From positions 1 to 64,000 of the IMG/VR virus record IMGVR_UViG_3300025778_000016: DNA of 64,000 nt. The stretch is one strand, 5' to 3'. The DNA is from a virus. Positions within the stretch are counted from its first letter, which is position 1. The number at the start of each line of letters is the position of its first letter. The translations under genes were made by a program, and so were the position numbers. The notes beneath the pieces are model-generated. The model had not been told where the DNA came from. It did not search any database and saw only the letters and a program-made list of their open reading frames with translations. Shown here piece by piece: positions 40,601-48,000 of the stretch.

Positions 40601-43600
40601 TAAGAATCCTTGTTGATAGATTTCGATAAATTCTTGGTAGCTATATTGATTATTTCTAAAGTAACCAGGCAAAATGTCATACAGTTGAACTGGAACTGTA
40701 TTACTTAATTTTAAGTTGTTGTATATTCTTTTTTCAAATTCTAATAAAGCTTGGTCTCTATAATCTACTAATGTGTCTGTTTCAACAATATAGTCGCCAT
40801 ATAGTTTATTATAACTGCCATCATGCCCTTTAATAAAATATGTTGGCTGACTATAATCGCTATCTAATACAACTTCTGGAATAAATGCTGGATACAATCC
40901 AAGTTTTGTAGGTGTATTTGGTACAAAACTACCATAAGTTTGGTTGTACTCGTTAATTGTAACTACATCGCCTGGCATCAATTCAATAACGATTTCTAAA
41001 CTAGGAGCAGTAGAACTGACAATATAATCTACTCCACGTACTAATTGTTTTGTTGTTGTAAGATTATCTACTGTTCTAGCCAAGTATACAAGTACACCGT
41101 TATAGTTAGCTTGTGAAAAATCATAAACTTGACTTAAAGGATATACTGTAACTTGTAAATTGTTTTCAAAGGTATAAACATTTGAAGCATAAGGAGATTT
41201 TGCTGGTAGCATGTCGCTCCAGAAGAAACTTTGATTATTACTTTTTGTTGCTGTAATAATATCCAATGCTGTGTTTAATACATATGCTGGATCATAACGT
41301 TGATCAAATGGATAATTGTTAACCGTAGCTACAATTAAATTTTTGTAGTTAATATATTGTTTGCTGTTGTATGACAATGAATCAAAAAGATTGAAATCTA
41401 AATTGCGTAAGAATGTTCCTGGCAATACTAAGCTTGCGCTGTTTTGAATGATAGCATTACCATAAGGAACAATGTTTCCTAAGTTTCTATAGTTGTTATT
41501 GCCAAATACATCACCTGTAATGTAAGGACAATTATTAAAGATACTTACATATTGTCTTCTTATATCGCCAACGTTGGCTGTTGTAATATTACCATTTAAT
41601 GGGTTATTACTTAAGTTGATAGGTACTTGATAGTATGCTACGCTGCTTACATCATTGCTTAATACTAAGACTTGAATTAAAGTATTTGTAATTTCTACAG
41701 GTACAGTTACTGTGACAGTTGTAATCGGTGTGCCATTAGCTAATGCCCCAAGTGTTACAGTATAATTACTTGAATTTTGAATTACATTGTTTACATAAAC
41801 TTGTAGTACAGGCCATGGACTGTCAGTTGAAGGTATTGGTTGTACATCTAATACAAATGTAGCTGTTGGGTTTGAATCACGATACCAGTTATATTCAAAT
41901 ATTTGATATTGTACACTTGGCCCTACTGCTGTTTGCCAGCCCAATAATCTTTCATAAGTTGTTAAATCAATATCATTATAAACATAACCTGTATTAACAT
42001 TTACTGTAACAGGATTACTTTCGCTTACATAATTAAATGTATCGCTGTTGAATGAAATATCAAAACTAATATCACCTATATTGTCTACAGAACTATAACG
42101 TAGTGGAAATCCTAAAATAGGATCGTTTGTGCCTGTGCCAATACCGTAGGCTATTAATTTACAGCCGGCAAAACTAGTTCCTAGATATACGTCACTGTTA
42201 CCAAAACTAATACCATTGCTGTCAAATACATCAAACAATGGAGCTTGATTGTTATTTGTTTTTTCTTGTGATTGTGTCCAAACTAAACCATTATACCAAT
42301 AACTATAACCCTGACTGTTATAACCTCTGAAAACAACTACTTGGTTGTTTGCTTCTATTGTGCCATCTGGTGCTTCAGATAATGTGATCACAGGGGGTTG
42401 TCCTGCTGTAATGACACTAAAGCTAGTTACAAATATTTTTGCGTTTTGTTCTGGGTCGTTGGCAAATACTATTCTTGCGCCAGGAAAAAGTTTGTAATTG
42501 TTATTATTTGCTGGGTTAGCAACAAGTGATAAGTTATTTGTTAAACTTATTGTTTTGTTATAGTCATAGCCAATTCCAATTGTCAAAGTTGTACCATCAT
42601 TAGCTAATGAAGTAATTTGACTGTTTGGTGGTAATATATTTTGACTATCATTGATATACATACCAACAGCAAATGTGCCACTTATATCATCTAACGGAAC
42701 TGTTGCTGTTGTAAATAATGCGTTAGCTGTTCCAGTACCTGATGCTGTTGTAACAACATTAACAATCATACCTGCTTGGTATGTTACTCCTGTAGTACCT
42801 GCTACTGTATTCCAATTAGTAGTACCTGTACTTGTAATAACATAGTTTTGTCCAACTACTAAACTACCACTATTAACATTTAGTGAACTTGCGTCAAGTG
42901 TAGCATTGTATGTTGTGTAAACATCAACGTCAGGATAATATACATATTGTCCAGCAACTTGATTTAAACAGTCAGTTGTTCTAAAATCAATAAAGTCAAT
43001 AGGATCTTTGCCTACTGTGCCACTGTTAAACAATCTTAGATTTGGGTAAAACTCAATAATAGGTCTTACTGCTTTAAACTGTTCATTAGCATATGTTGTT
43101 AAGATACTAGGATCATTGTTATACTGTGCTGTAGCTTGAATAACATCGATGTGGAACCAACGATTACCTCTAGACCAAGCATTTCTATTAATTGCTTCTC
43201 TGGCAATAGTAATATAATCAGGGGTAACAGGAATATACAAACTATCGTCATAGTTAGCTGTGTCATAGTTTGTACTAGCGTATGGAGTTAAAATGTCGCC
43301 TGTGAATTTTTCTGGTACGACAAAATTTGTAACTGGTAATAATTCAATAGCAACACCAACACCTTGTACATAATATTGACCAGTCAAATAACTAGAAGGA
43401 ATAATATCTCCTACAAATTGTACTTTTAATCCATTTGTAAAGACTACACCATTGCTTGCTGTATAATTCTTTTTACCTAATATCTCTGTTTCAATATCAA
43501 TTTGATTTGTAATATTAGCATCAGCAATTTTAATTACACCAACTTGATCAGGATTTGTACCGTCTTGATAGTATAGTGTTGTTAATGGAGCAGAAATGTA

Positions 43601-45052
43601 TGGTATCATTTCAATATTGTTATATTGATCTAAGAAGAAATTTAATCCGCCGTATGTGTTACCATATACTGCTGTAATTTTTTGATTTACTGGGATTTGT
43701 CCTGCTACGCTCAAGCTAATAATAGGATTGTTTGGATCTCCAATATATGTTATTTTGTAGAAATTTGAATTTACAACGCTATAGTATCCTTGTTCGTATT
43801 CCATAGCATTGATTTGACAATTCATAGTGCCAGTTGCGTTCTGCATTGCTACAACTGGGCCACCAATTACTAAACTAATTGTAAATTCTGTGGCACTAAC
43901 AATTTCACTGACATAATATAATACAGCTTGTGTGATATTACCTTGACTATCAGTAAGTGAAGGAATAATTGTACCAATTGGTGTACCTGTAAAAGCAACT
44001 GTTTGATTTACAAACATTCCTGTTGTACTATTACATGTAATTACATTGCCTGTGCTTGATGTACTTGTAATTGTAATATTTTGAGGTGCTGTGATATCAT
44101 TATCGTTTTCAGCATATGGAGTATAATCTAAAAAGTTTGATGTATATCCCTGCTCATTTGGTACTCCAGTATCATAAAACATTACTGTTAAGCCATTAAG
44201 ACTTGTTACACCATCAATATTTTGTAATGACGATAAGGGTTTACCATTTAAATTTTCATATGAAACGTTACTGACAACACTTACTAGATTGTTACCAGGG
44301 AAATTGTATCCATTTTGTGCGTCGGCAGGAGGAACAGTAAATGTTACTACTCCTGATTCAGCGCCATTGTTGTTAACACCTAAAATTTGTCTTACACTTT
44401 GATTTGGATTGTTTGCGCTTTTGCCAGAAACTCCTGGTTCGCCCTGAATCCAAAATTGTGTATTTTGATTTACAATAAATTCATAGACACCATCTCTTAG
44501 TAATGTAATAGTAGGATTAATACTACCGCCTAGTGCTCCTGCTAAAGCAATTTGATAGCCACTTGGTTCTGGTGTCACTACAAATGTTTCTGTGCTATAA
44601 ACAGTTCCTGCGCCAACTGTTACAGCTGGAGGACCTACATCTAACCAGTAATATTGATTATAGTTTATCAATGAGTCAAGGTTAATAAAACTATCCCAAG
44701 AATAGAATTGACCATTGAATAATCTATTATTATTGTCTGCTATACCCCCATTTTGATTTACAGCATCAATAATACCAGGATAACTTATAAAATCTTTGGC
44801 TGTACTTGTATTTGGTTGAGTAAAAACAATACCTGGGTCAAGTTGATAGTTTGTTCTTGTTCTATCAGGTTCTGTTACATAATAATCATTAGCGTTAACA
44901 CCGTATCCAAAACGATTGCCTACGTAGCCTTGTATTTGTTCTAAATTAGGTGGATTTACTAATTGATCGAGAGTAGCACCTAAAAACTGTTGGTTAGTAG
45001 TTGTTTGAAATATCTCTGGTAAAAAATCTAAAGTTCTAATTAATGGTGCCAT
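25700..45052 (-). CDS. Giant virion structural protein (about 6450 residues), gp7 position in the baseplate operon
   Basis: About 6450 residues. The ATG at 45052 is preferred to the TTG at 45058. The N-terminus MAPLIRTLDFLPEIFQTTTNQ resembles large structural proteins of marine T4-like phages. Place after gp25 and gp6 corresponds to T4 gp7, but the size is several times larger. Visible parts: a GTTDFTxIG...GTGTA module at about 730-785, 2580-2640, 2755-2805 and 6320-6380; an FG-GAP, integrin-like propeller at about 2440-3180 (FGNSLALS, FGNSIATDYYGDTVVIGAP, VQFGNSVDTTAYGTEIIVGAP); a dense run of YYVxxI...FTIS beta modules from about 4165 on; and an Asp-box propeller at about 5087-5440 (SVDGITW, STDATNW, STNGSSW, STDGITW). 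Not an enzyme by any motif seen. It could bind glycans and form part of the baseplate rim or fibres. Confidence 0.8.
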   Translation of the reverse strand: MAPLIRTLDFLPEIFQTTTNQQFLGATLDQLVNPPNLEQIQGYVGNRFGYGVNANDYYVTEPDRTRTNYQLDPGIVFTQPNTSTAKDFISYPGIIDAVNQNGGIADNNNRLFNGQFYSWDSFINLDSLINYNQYYWLDVGPPAVTVGAGTVYSTETFVVTPEPSGYQIALAGALGGSINPTITLLRDGVYEFIVNQNTQFWIQGEPGVSGKSANNPNQSVRQILGVNNNGAESGVVTFTVPPADAQNGYNFPGNNLVSVVSNVSYENLNGKPLSSLQNIDGVTSLNGLTVMFYDTGVPNEQGYTSNFLDYTPYAENDNDITAPQNITITSTSSTGNVITCNSTTGMFVNQTVAFTGTPIGTIIPSLTDSQGNITQAVLYYVSEIVSATEFTISLVIGGPVVAMQNATGTMNCQINAMEYEQGYYSVVNSNFYKITYIGDPNNPIISLSVAGQIPVNQKITAVYGNTYGGLNFFLDQYNNIEMIPYISAPLTTLYYQDGTNPDQVGVIKIADANITNQIDIETEILGKKNYTASNGVVFTNGLKVQFVGDIIPSSYLTGQYYVQGVGVAIELLPVTNFVVPEKFTGDILTPYASTNYDTANYDDSLYIPVTPDYITIAREAINRNAWSRGNRWFHIDVIQATAQYNNDPSILTTYANEQFKAVRPIIEFYPNLRLFNSGTVGKDPIDFIDFRTTDCLNQVAGQYVYYPDVDVYTTYNATLDASSLNVNSGSLVVGQNYVITSTGTTNWNTVAGTTGVTYQAGMIVNVVTTASGTGTANALFTTATVPLDDISGTFAVGMYINDSQNILPPNSQITSLANDGTTLTIGIGYDYNKTISLTNNLSLVANPANNNNYKLFPGARIVFANDPEQNAKIFVTSFSVITAGQPPVITLSEAPDGTIEANNQVVVFRGYNSQGYSYWYNGLVWTQSQEKTNNNQAPLFDVFDSNGISFGNSDVYLGTSFAGCKLIAYGIGTGTNDPILGFPLRYSSVDNIGDISFDISFNSDTFNYVSESNPVTVNVNTGYVYNDIDLTTYERLLGWQTAVGPSVQYQIFEYNWYRDSNPTATFVLDVQPIPSTDSPWPVLQVYVNNVIQNSSNYTVTLGALANGTPITTVTVTVPVEITNTLIQVLVLSNDVSSVAYYQVPINLSNNPLNGNITTANVGDIRRQYVSIFNNCPYITGDVFGNNNYRNLGNIVPYGNAIIQNSASLVLPGTFLRNLDFNLFDSLSYNSKQYINYKNLIVATVNNYPFDQRYDPAYVLNTALDIITATKSNNQSFFWSDMLPAKSPYASNVYTFENNLQVTVYPLSQVYDFSQANYNGVLVYLARTVDNLTTTKQLVRGVDYIVSSTAPSLEIVIELMPGDVVTINEYNQTYGSFVPNTPTKLGLYPAFIPEVVLDSDYSQPTYFIKGHDGSYNKLYGDYIVETDTLVDYRDQALLEFEKRIYNNLKLSNTVPVQLYDILPGYFRNNQYSYQEFIEIYQQGFLNWVGQNRLTYQTQYYSSTDELSWNYRTTNNKLDNSQIGIGYWRGIYQYFYDTFTPNTTPWEMLGYSNEPTWWTSRYGSAPYTSNNLVLWGDLEIGFDYNNGDSRIIPEAVRPGLTTILPVDTQGNLVSPFVSVVGNYYSGSFENNWQVGDVGPVELSYRRSSTWPFDLMRIQALTKPAEFFNLGVWVDDYKYNSEFNQYLVNNRSHLIITDIPVYGNGTPVTSYINWIVDYQKQFGIDGTTTLTELLNNIDVRLVYRLAGYSDQNLLNFYVQSTNPNSNNSSLLIPDASYQVLLYSNPPYEKLIYSSVLVQLTPQYFYSVNGNSQTTAYFNVLKPKNDGQYNFITIDNVTVKVAKNYSDTVEVVPYGTTFINTNQVAQFLASYGAYLVSQGAAYQYQVDSVVVDWQQMIAEYLYWTQVGWSAGATIALNPAAYELTIDKENQIVQPLSLQGINFVLNQNLYPIKNSDLNIVRNGTEFTVAALNKGDTISYGQFNLSNFENAVVFDNYTLFNDTIYDLITGIRQNRIYVRGAKTANWDGTYNASGFIINQTNIQQWDPSLRYTKGEIVLYKNQYWVAQQIVQPSATFQQKYWMISNYGQIQNGLLPNSSTNSLDSTRYYDINSTALNPDANLLGYSLIGYRPRDYAALVDLTDETQVNVYQNLIKTKGSTNAVSAFVGANLPQGSINYNVYENWAIQTSKYGGVLNNNFIQFKLDAAQLAGNPFIVGLTDGVSIPGVEQEVPLYSLYNFSEPVNDVNVLPTIPYAPSVLLPDAGYVNYNDVKMVSYFYSQLGSAVNQQGTLVPLSNFYVGDYVWIANYLNKWNVYTPIAINQVINVQNNLNSTCVVTFATPHNLQQYDLFAIVNFNTNVNGYYSVLNVVSLTQVTISLSLSTTTRAINGIGVGMMLSSQRVSTPGDIANLPLLAFEFEPNTVWVDTNTDGGWAVYQKTLNYNYEQEINHAETLAFGAAVLYNELLGGYLISDNKLGEVYRYDYNVITTNYDIFQTLTGSDVSYGTSMVNEGLTYVISQPTGTPKIYIYTLNNSILSDYLTETQEIAAPGGATVFGNSLALSNDTNWLYVGDSADNKVYVYRKQNIPLQAGYFVAGETYIITSVGTTNFKTICATPITNTVGTIFVATGAGSGTGTATQISYKYSTVIDGSLFSSSGDKFGNSIATDYYGDTVVIGAPGVEYVPSTISNWGSSYVYQRSVQNFVAQFTNIDIISKFNLAWTPTHVDRTANAVSSGTIIQCNADMTGFSVNQPVMFTAFTTPTVAGSFVVGVTYTIDSVGTTDFTAIGAGSNNVGVVFTATGVGSGTGTALASVNFGNSGVVPYVVYYINSISGSNITIKTSRSSTTPVSLTNATGLYFNVNVQTDPLYVSVNGNLVDDSNYAVAGSTLIYTGQLTAGDIVNVSDNVFTKVQSLTTESTPEVGVQFGNSVDTTAYGTEIIVGAPFELTTQLVEGAVYRFTNSGGRFGTITGTSAVNLTQQRTILINGFEAVLPVGDAASAAQAIIQANIINVTASASNNILTISIINNDLAQANEKLLISTLDSAALTELGITPYTLTQTILCPHEDGATQFGTTVKFNEYGSFVASAPVGTRYEDTTFDNIQYPDNDTIFDNNTTQFIDTFPNAGAVYMFDYLEDFNETINNVGNFVYAQSVNANDLVYGNQPMYGTALDFVGNRVVIGSSKFAGIPNNFNDSFTLGYGQVVTYVNTVGTQDWSVLRQTSPIVDINRIGYTQIFNSQNNQTLLHLDYFDPLQGKLFGIVAENIDVVSQIDPASYNNGNVTQQSVVWGKEKVGNIWFNTSNVRFVNYHQNDVTYNSAYWGTVFPGSDVAVYSWIESAVPPSSYQGPGIPYNTNLFSIETILNSSQEATVVYYFWVRNSSIIFENIGKTLSDNTIATYIAYPFYSGISYLAPVLPSVFSVYNSQQLLNGNTSVLNIGYSTGKTDDEYHSEYALIKQNYYEDFLPGLPTLETPEPTLLYRRFLYSLSGVDGLGQVVPDPFLPLAVQTGISARPRQSFFLDRFIALQNYILFANSTLAQYPIAETRENATFLFASGEFYNTQDYWTYVNWWAPGYDDSVRANVVVSIYADLSTLTVADKTIAKVQKNGKGLNEWYIYSSATDSWIRIGLQNGTIQFSSSLYDYASAGYGWAGNFYGTSSYDNYPSEETYWIIRALNEQIYTSELLIYRNQSLILMFEYIQSEATSSQNYLTWLNKTSLVDVSHNIRNLLPLENYQSDNQDFLSKYLTEALPFHVFIKNFTYVYTGNELYAGTLTDFDLPAGYNSTIEQFVSPELVYENPDNTTTYLPTAEIWQEQQYNDWFENYGVSLTGQTDVTITTLKAYISLGSSFIVVYNASGFPINGVITIGTEQIAYGHVDRATNVLSQLIRGYNQTTVQTHLPGSDIIIDLPAVLLLNGSRGYQNPPRVLAYIDTSIYPAPKEAAVLEAVMSLDTVVGVNVINPGRGYAVLPEIIFDTAVTVPFSSNNVNILNNTIQIYAPQFQTGDLIKYLSDPNGVNVGGLQNNQWYYLNVLETVPAIIVALYENYADCVNDTNRINILSTGTGNNHTLNLTARASAVSTAVPVRENIVTLKYDRTTYNTKVTDWKADAFYGSFFAGDLLNVEQVSSSDLSLQNSQPPISSILASAHGAGFEIVSVGNNQQVEWSSSVRYVYATVSATNSVSLKLDSGNLENASGSTIGMTVDMPVQFAGSVGNSGLSVGIVYYVKEILSLTDFTISATVGGPTLSLNNQIISVAGCSMFVAQVVNTATLTVNYPGIRQVTSTTANGYVNRGYFTIPLNSTGTGGTTGFYIGLPVFFVGDVFGGVIENVTYYVHTILDKQNFTLSQTTDLTTFGVVSASSSTKYVTLETTVGLSVNEPFVINDAIINGTASSTFGNISSSTIYYVSQIINSTQITISTQYNGNVFDPGNVSANDETSATLTSQSDTLLLSSATGSMTINLSLPVSPGQVQNQLFTLYQTSKQYAGITSGVISNQLSGNINAILTTTNYVSVNSTNHMYVNMPFTVGSGFNGLSAGLYYVSTIGNISVTVTNTSSTGNLLTCSNTDVLYPGMPIIFTGVSLGTVVIGQQYFVFTITDSQHFTISYTPIKTVKITGSNTSQFTCDSTLNLAPETPITFVADVTGGVTKNTEYYVKTIVDLTHFTISATPGGSALTLTSSSPTYPMIGFIDYSESVLQNDNGLMIGTGTPYITLETGNPLSTTPTPVTISHTEFGPVTYEQTPVSTPSFSVSYVIGGYNAIIESAGQGFAIDNIITISGTTITPDGLSPANDITLRVNNIDSYGAILSVQVSGTPPSDTSNQYYMRVTGTNTFEVYSNPLLTAPVSGLPDVFPYVGFTTTTATATSSSTITVASTSGFNVYDPVVFTGTIFNSNIVLGQTYYIASITPSTSITISNTVGGSAISLGTSSGSMTMAKAGSYAFLPEPFYFQQSVVRFNGQVYICIVSNNDKEFIYGKWQLLDSGSRELNALDRIIGYYQPTVNMPGYGYYQDRAIQLGIPVIDMSQLLTGTIYPYSTYFGNYFQPSLELPVDVELQDKPFYPSQINLAGIIYNGVTYVSPANTSQGAALATNTSDDIWNVTSLTTSNSDITSINFVNNKYLLTTGNSATPILRSVDGITWSSLGYYTSGTTTTLNLAGLTLQDSAYGNGVYVAVGSSIITSTDATNWNQTFTFNNNLTEMLYGVTYVTLNGFTGFVAVGIGQRFDYSTGFTEIVPTDIVLTSTNGSSWNVVPSFAYHGFYSVTANNNTLVAVGQNGAIYTSANGTNWNGINETNIVGVNTNTNVINVGNTSGFTVGETVRFTQSFDVISSSTTYYIKNIVNGTQVQVSLTSGGSAVTLNGTNPTVGLALMYAYPYTTDLTNVNYINGHFVAVGNTGLIKTSTDGITWASQTSGTTQNLTGSTYHSGTYTVVGYDNTVIQSNNLSTWTQTGIFETPSAIYNVTGAPFDFGYGPEELVAGVVSDNLSMIVNTRPGTNWDPTEYAHTGFGVTSIQLTPTTALQTVYSFASAEVQVPSTIAVYVISGSTGLCTKIYNYTVNYINQTVTLSSPLTFGSVTDSLRIDVYEVGNGYQLVKSSTQYNPIVINSNGFETIHTPANYAGEISSGNGVIRPGTQPIEVDALATSSSTNSITVTGISNFTLNKPISFQGTVFGNIVEGTTYYVKSISTITSSITISDTIDNSTGIAGATFALADDIGDMTCIIAGSTGVYWTSPIVYHNGTKLVAGQLNFVSTTISSTNSIVCASVSQLVSGTPVTFDKNIFGGITPLQTYYVKTVNPTNNSFTISATNGGSTFTLSNATGSSSFVTYDYAIGLAKDSLTSDIIFSGNYGSSDYISYTLFGQTTPVQYGYTMPETQIFTGNGSTTVFNLSNYIDTDSSVNAIVEVQGLRVDPSTYTISPAYNNITFNSAPSGTIAVTTYNLTDYQYLHTQSGITNNTVANIVFVNNNVMSVAGTTRITTGIAHNLSTNDIVRLDGIIGSSQLNNNTYYVHVIDSNNFDIYTSSYTMSGVNSPVVGVSTYQSGGYAWIDGTYIISDTTATASTVQGEITVSSTNGLQIGTPVYFTTPQGSLGQTVLGAITTGTEYYVNDIVDSTHFYVSTSRYGTNLTLGSTSGQTVNVTQWQQTNVDRLYVTINGYRVPSSSLRVNPGNYISILSTIQQSDSVTITSMVPSATPNMMRYYLNVNRYGVPTVYNANSSTTWLILPVGDLDSTIYVKDVTQLTQTIVQNVVAPSKTNNIIEIPLNVDKRTLSSLTVYNNNTASYLPTSDYYVQLIDLYPYVFITNGVNVGDNLTITALEGNTVYVNGEQIKFTSINGPVQAGYIVKGQTYTIDYIGTTDFTRIGASSNTVGVTFVANDGISSNPNGTQIGTGTGTAVSQNTLCGIQRGANGTAQQTYIPVNTPVLGLLQRNLLPEIYYNQTWNPIPGVYNVTEGDPLQIADTTPATFLQSD
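26800..32560 (-). repeat. Array of divergent 60-90-residue beta modules in the giant protein
   Basis: Many units follow the pattern [T/S]-x-T-x-x-x-G-x-x-[I/V]-x-x-PVxFxG...YYVxxI...FTIS...GGxxxxL. At least ten copies can be recognised between these positions, and one more near 43800-44080. The copies are diverged, with conserved YYV and FTI cores, suggesting repeated duplication of a domain. The Asp-box propeller interrupts the array. Confidence 0.6.
28740..29800 (-). other. Asp-box (BNR-like) beta-propeller region inside the giant protein
   Basis: Five turn motifs of SxDGxTW type occur at regular spacing: SVDGITWSS, STDATNWNQ, STNGSSWN, SANGTNWN and STDGITWAS. They are each preceded by VxVGxxG strands such as FVAVGNTGLIKTS. 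This is the pattern of sialidase-like and Ycf48-like propellers. A carbohydrate-binding role is possible but no catalytic site is visible. Confidence 0.6.
35520..37740 (-). other. FG-GAP (integrin-alpha-like) beta-propeller region inside the giant protein
   Basis: Successive blades begin with FG followed by a hydrophobic strand and an IGAP- or VGDS-type turn: FGNSLALS, FGNSIATD, FGNSVDTT, FGTTVKFN. This matches FG-GAP repeats of integrins. Such propellers often bind proteins or glycans, giving the baseplate protein a possible adhesive role. GTTDFT-type modules are inserted between blades. Confidence 0.55.
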
Positions 45053-45058
45053 TTCCAA

Positions 45059-45066
45059 TATTTATC
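45059..45066 (-). promoter_or_regulatory. GATAAATA box before the giant gene
   Basis: The octamer lies in the gap between the gp6-like stop and the ATG at 45052, six bases upstream. As at 25685 the spacing would give an almost leaderless message, so the box may be a promoter, a remnant of a repeated intergenic element, or coincidental. Confidence 0.3.
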
Positions 45067-48000
45067 CTACACAGCAATCTGTAATTCTGCTGGTGTAAGG
45101 GCAGGTATTACAACAATGTTATTAGCGGTTGCGGCATTTACAAAAATTTCATAAGGTGCTGAATAAATTTCATATAAACTACCAAATGGTTGACTTGGGT
45201 CATTTGAAACTAATACAGCACTACTTACATACTGTCCAACAGTATTATGTAAATAAGCAGCAAGTTCACTAAAGTAAAAAGTATCACCGAAATTCCAATT
45301 ATTTATGTTGAAATAATCATTCATTGCTGAAAGTACAGCACTTATAATTTCACTATTGCTAGCACTTGTATTAGCAACTGGAACTATTTTAATAGTACCT
45401 TGAAGTGCTGGGTTAGCTTTAGGACCAAACAATGGCTTAAACACTACGCTGTTTGGAATTAAGCTATCGCTTACCATTTTATAATCTTGTAATTGACCAT
45501 AGTCTTGATTTAATTCATCAATAGTTGGCATTAACGGTTCTGGTATTGTACCTGTGGTATCTTGAATATAATTTTGATATTGTGTGTAATAACTTTGTGT
45601 TACTAGATACAAGTCAATAATATTTGTTGTTGTAGGATCAATACGAGTTGTGTTATTGCTATTATGTCTGTATTGATAGAACAATCCTTGTCTGCCTGTT
45701 TTATAACTATAGTTTGGAGCTACAACTAATGAATAGTCAGGTGTTAATGATGTTGGACTTTGTACTGTTGTAAAGAAAATACCAGTGTTGCCTAAACTAT
45801 CAGTTTCTCCATAGGCAAAGAATATTTGTCCAAGTGGGTATTCATATTTTACAAGTTCAATTTGTGTACTTGTGGAATATTGATAGACAACATCTGATGT
45901 AGGAATTAATGTATATCTTGTTAAATTGAACGCATCTGTAATTGTTTGGAAAAATACGTACACGCCATAGTTGTTAGAATCAGGATTATATCCTGTAACA
46001 AAACTAAAGAAGTCAGGATTTAAAATTAATTGTTGATTGTTAATACTTGTAGCAGATACTTCTACTTCAAAGTCATCTGTGTAACCATCTGGTTCAATAG
46101 GCTGACCTGTAATACTTATTTTTAACGGAACAGCTTGTGATGAATTGCTAAATGGCAATGTATTAGTTGGTAATATATTAATGTAATCTTGTAAAATTTT
46201 TCCAGAAAATGGATCATAGATAATTGTATCGCTTGGGCTAGCAAATCTTGTTTCACTAACACTACCAAAGTAATAAGTTAATTGTTTGTATGTGACTGTA
46301 TATGTGTTATTACCACCTACAGCCGTACTCAAGAAATTTACAAAAGCATTAGGATCGTTATAATAACTAATTGACCAGCGTTCTTGGTTGATTGGAATTG
46401 AGTTATCAAATACTAAACTAAAACTTAATTGTAATTGTAATTTAATTGTTGCTTGTTGTATAATATCAACTGGCAGTGTGTTGCCAAAAGTTGGTATGAT
46501 AGTTGTTAATATAGCTGTGTTTGGCACATAGCCATTTAATGTAATTGGACCTGTACCATTGGCAAAGCTTCCCATGCCATTGTTGCTACCATCACCAATA
46601 ACATTTAATGTCGCTGTCCAAAAACCTGTAGTGTCACTTGGTCCTGGAACACCTTGAACTAATCTGTGGTTACTGTCAAAATAATATCCAGTTGGAGCTG
46701 TAAAGTATAATAGTGCGCCCTGTGTTACATATTCTAGATATGTTGTTGAATATGTGCCTACTTGTACTGGGATATTTTGGTCGCCATTGACATAATAAAA
46801 ATACCCACTACCACTACTGACATCGACTGTGCTGTTTTGCCAATATATAACACCAGGCGCTGTAGATAAACTTAATGTATATCTAGGATAATACTGAACA
46901 TAATATTGATTTGCTTTTAAATTTGCCAATGCTGCACTTAATGTTGATGTTAAAAATATAATAATGTCACTGTTGCTGTTAATTGTTAAACTTAAAAAGC
47001 CTAATGAGTTATCTTGATAAAGTGCGCCATCATCACCAAAACTATTGGTGCTGCTATATTTGCCTGTACTGTCTAATAGGTCTATGTTTTTACTAATACC
47101 AATGCTACTTCTGTTAATTGCTGTTGATTTAATAATTGAACTGTAATAACTATATGGGAAATTTGTATAGTCTTGACCGTTTACCATACGATTTTGTGTG
47201 TAGTAACCAGCTGGTGCTCTTTGTTTGATATCAGCAATTGTTTCTCTTGCTTGAGCATTGCTGACAGTTTGTTGTAATTCTAAATTAAAAGTTAATGTTT
47301 CAACTGTGCCTAAACGAGTAACGTATTGGAAAGAAACAGCTACACCCTGCATATCGCTAGGATAAATTGTATATGTTAATCCATTGCTACTGCGTACATA
47401 GCTAATGAAATTGCCAACTGGGATTTCGCTGAATACGCCGTCACCAAACACATATGTAACTGTATCATTAAATCCTGATGTCACAGAAAATATGCTACGC
47501 ATACTTCCATTAGTTTGATTTTGTAAGTAAGCATTAGCGTAAATGTTATCTACTTGTGTCCATTGACCCAAACTTTGATTGCTATCACTAACTTGATATA
47601 ACCAAGTATCTGTATTGTTAACGCCTTGTATGTTGCCAATTGCTATTGTTTGGTTAGCGATTTGCTGTGCTATTGTGAATGCATAATTTTGCAATGTTCC
47701 CTGTTTGAAATAGAAGAACCAACCTGTGTTTGGACTGCCATATCCAAGTTGATCGTTGCGGAACAACATATTGAACTGACTTGTGGGTGCTGGTGGAAGT
47801 TCATAGATATAGCTTTCACCAACACTACTAACGCTAACTAATTCAAAATTGTTGCTTGCGCCATTAATCGTTGCTGTAAAAGGAACAATTGGTAGTGTGT
47901 TGTTAGGAATATGAATAGCATACTCGCTTGTTGTCGCGCCTAAAATATCTGCTGTGTTGCCAGGTCTACCAACAAATTGACTGTTAATTAAACAAGCATT

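Noticed and set aside
45053-45058. TTG start for the giant protein
   Set aside because: An ATG six bases later gives a normal start (MAPLIRTL); the TTG adds only two residues and has no better ribosome site.
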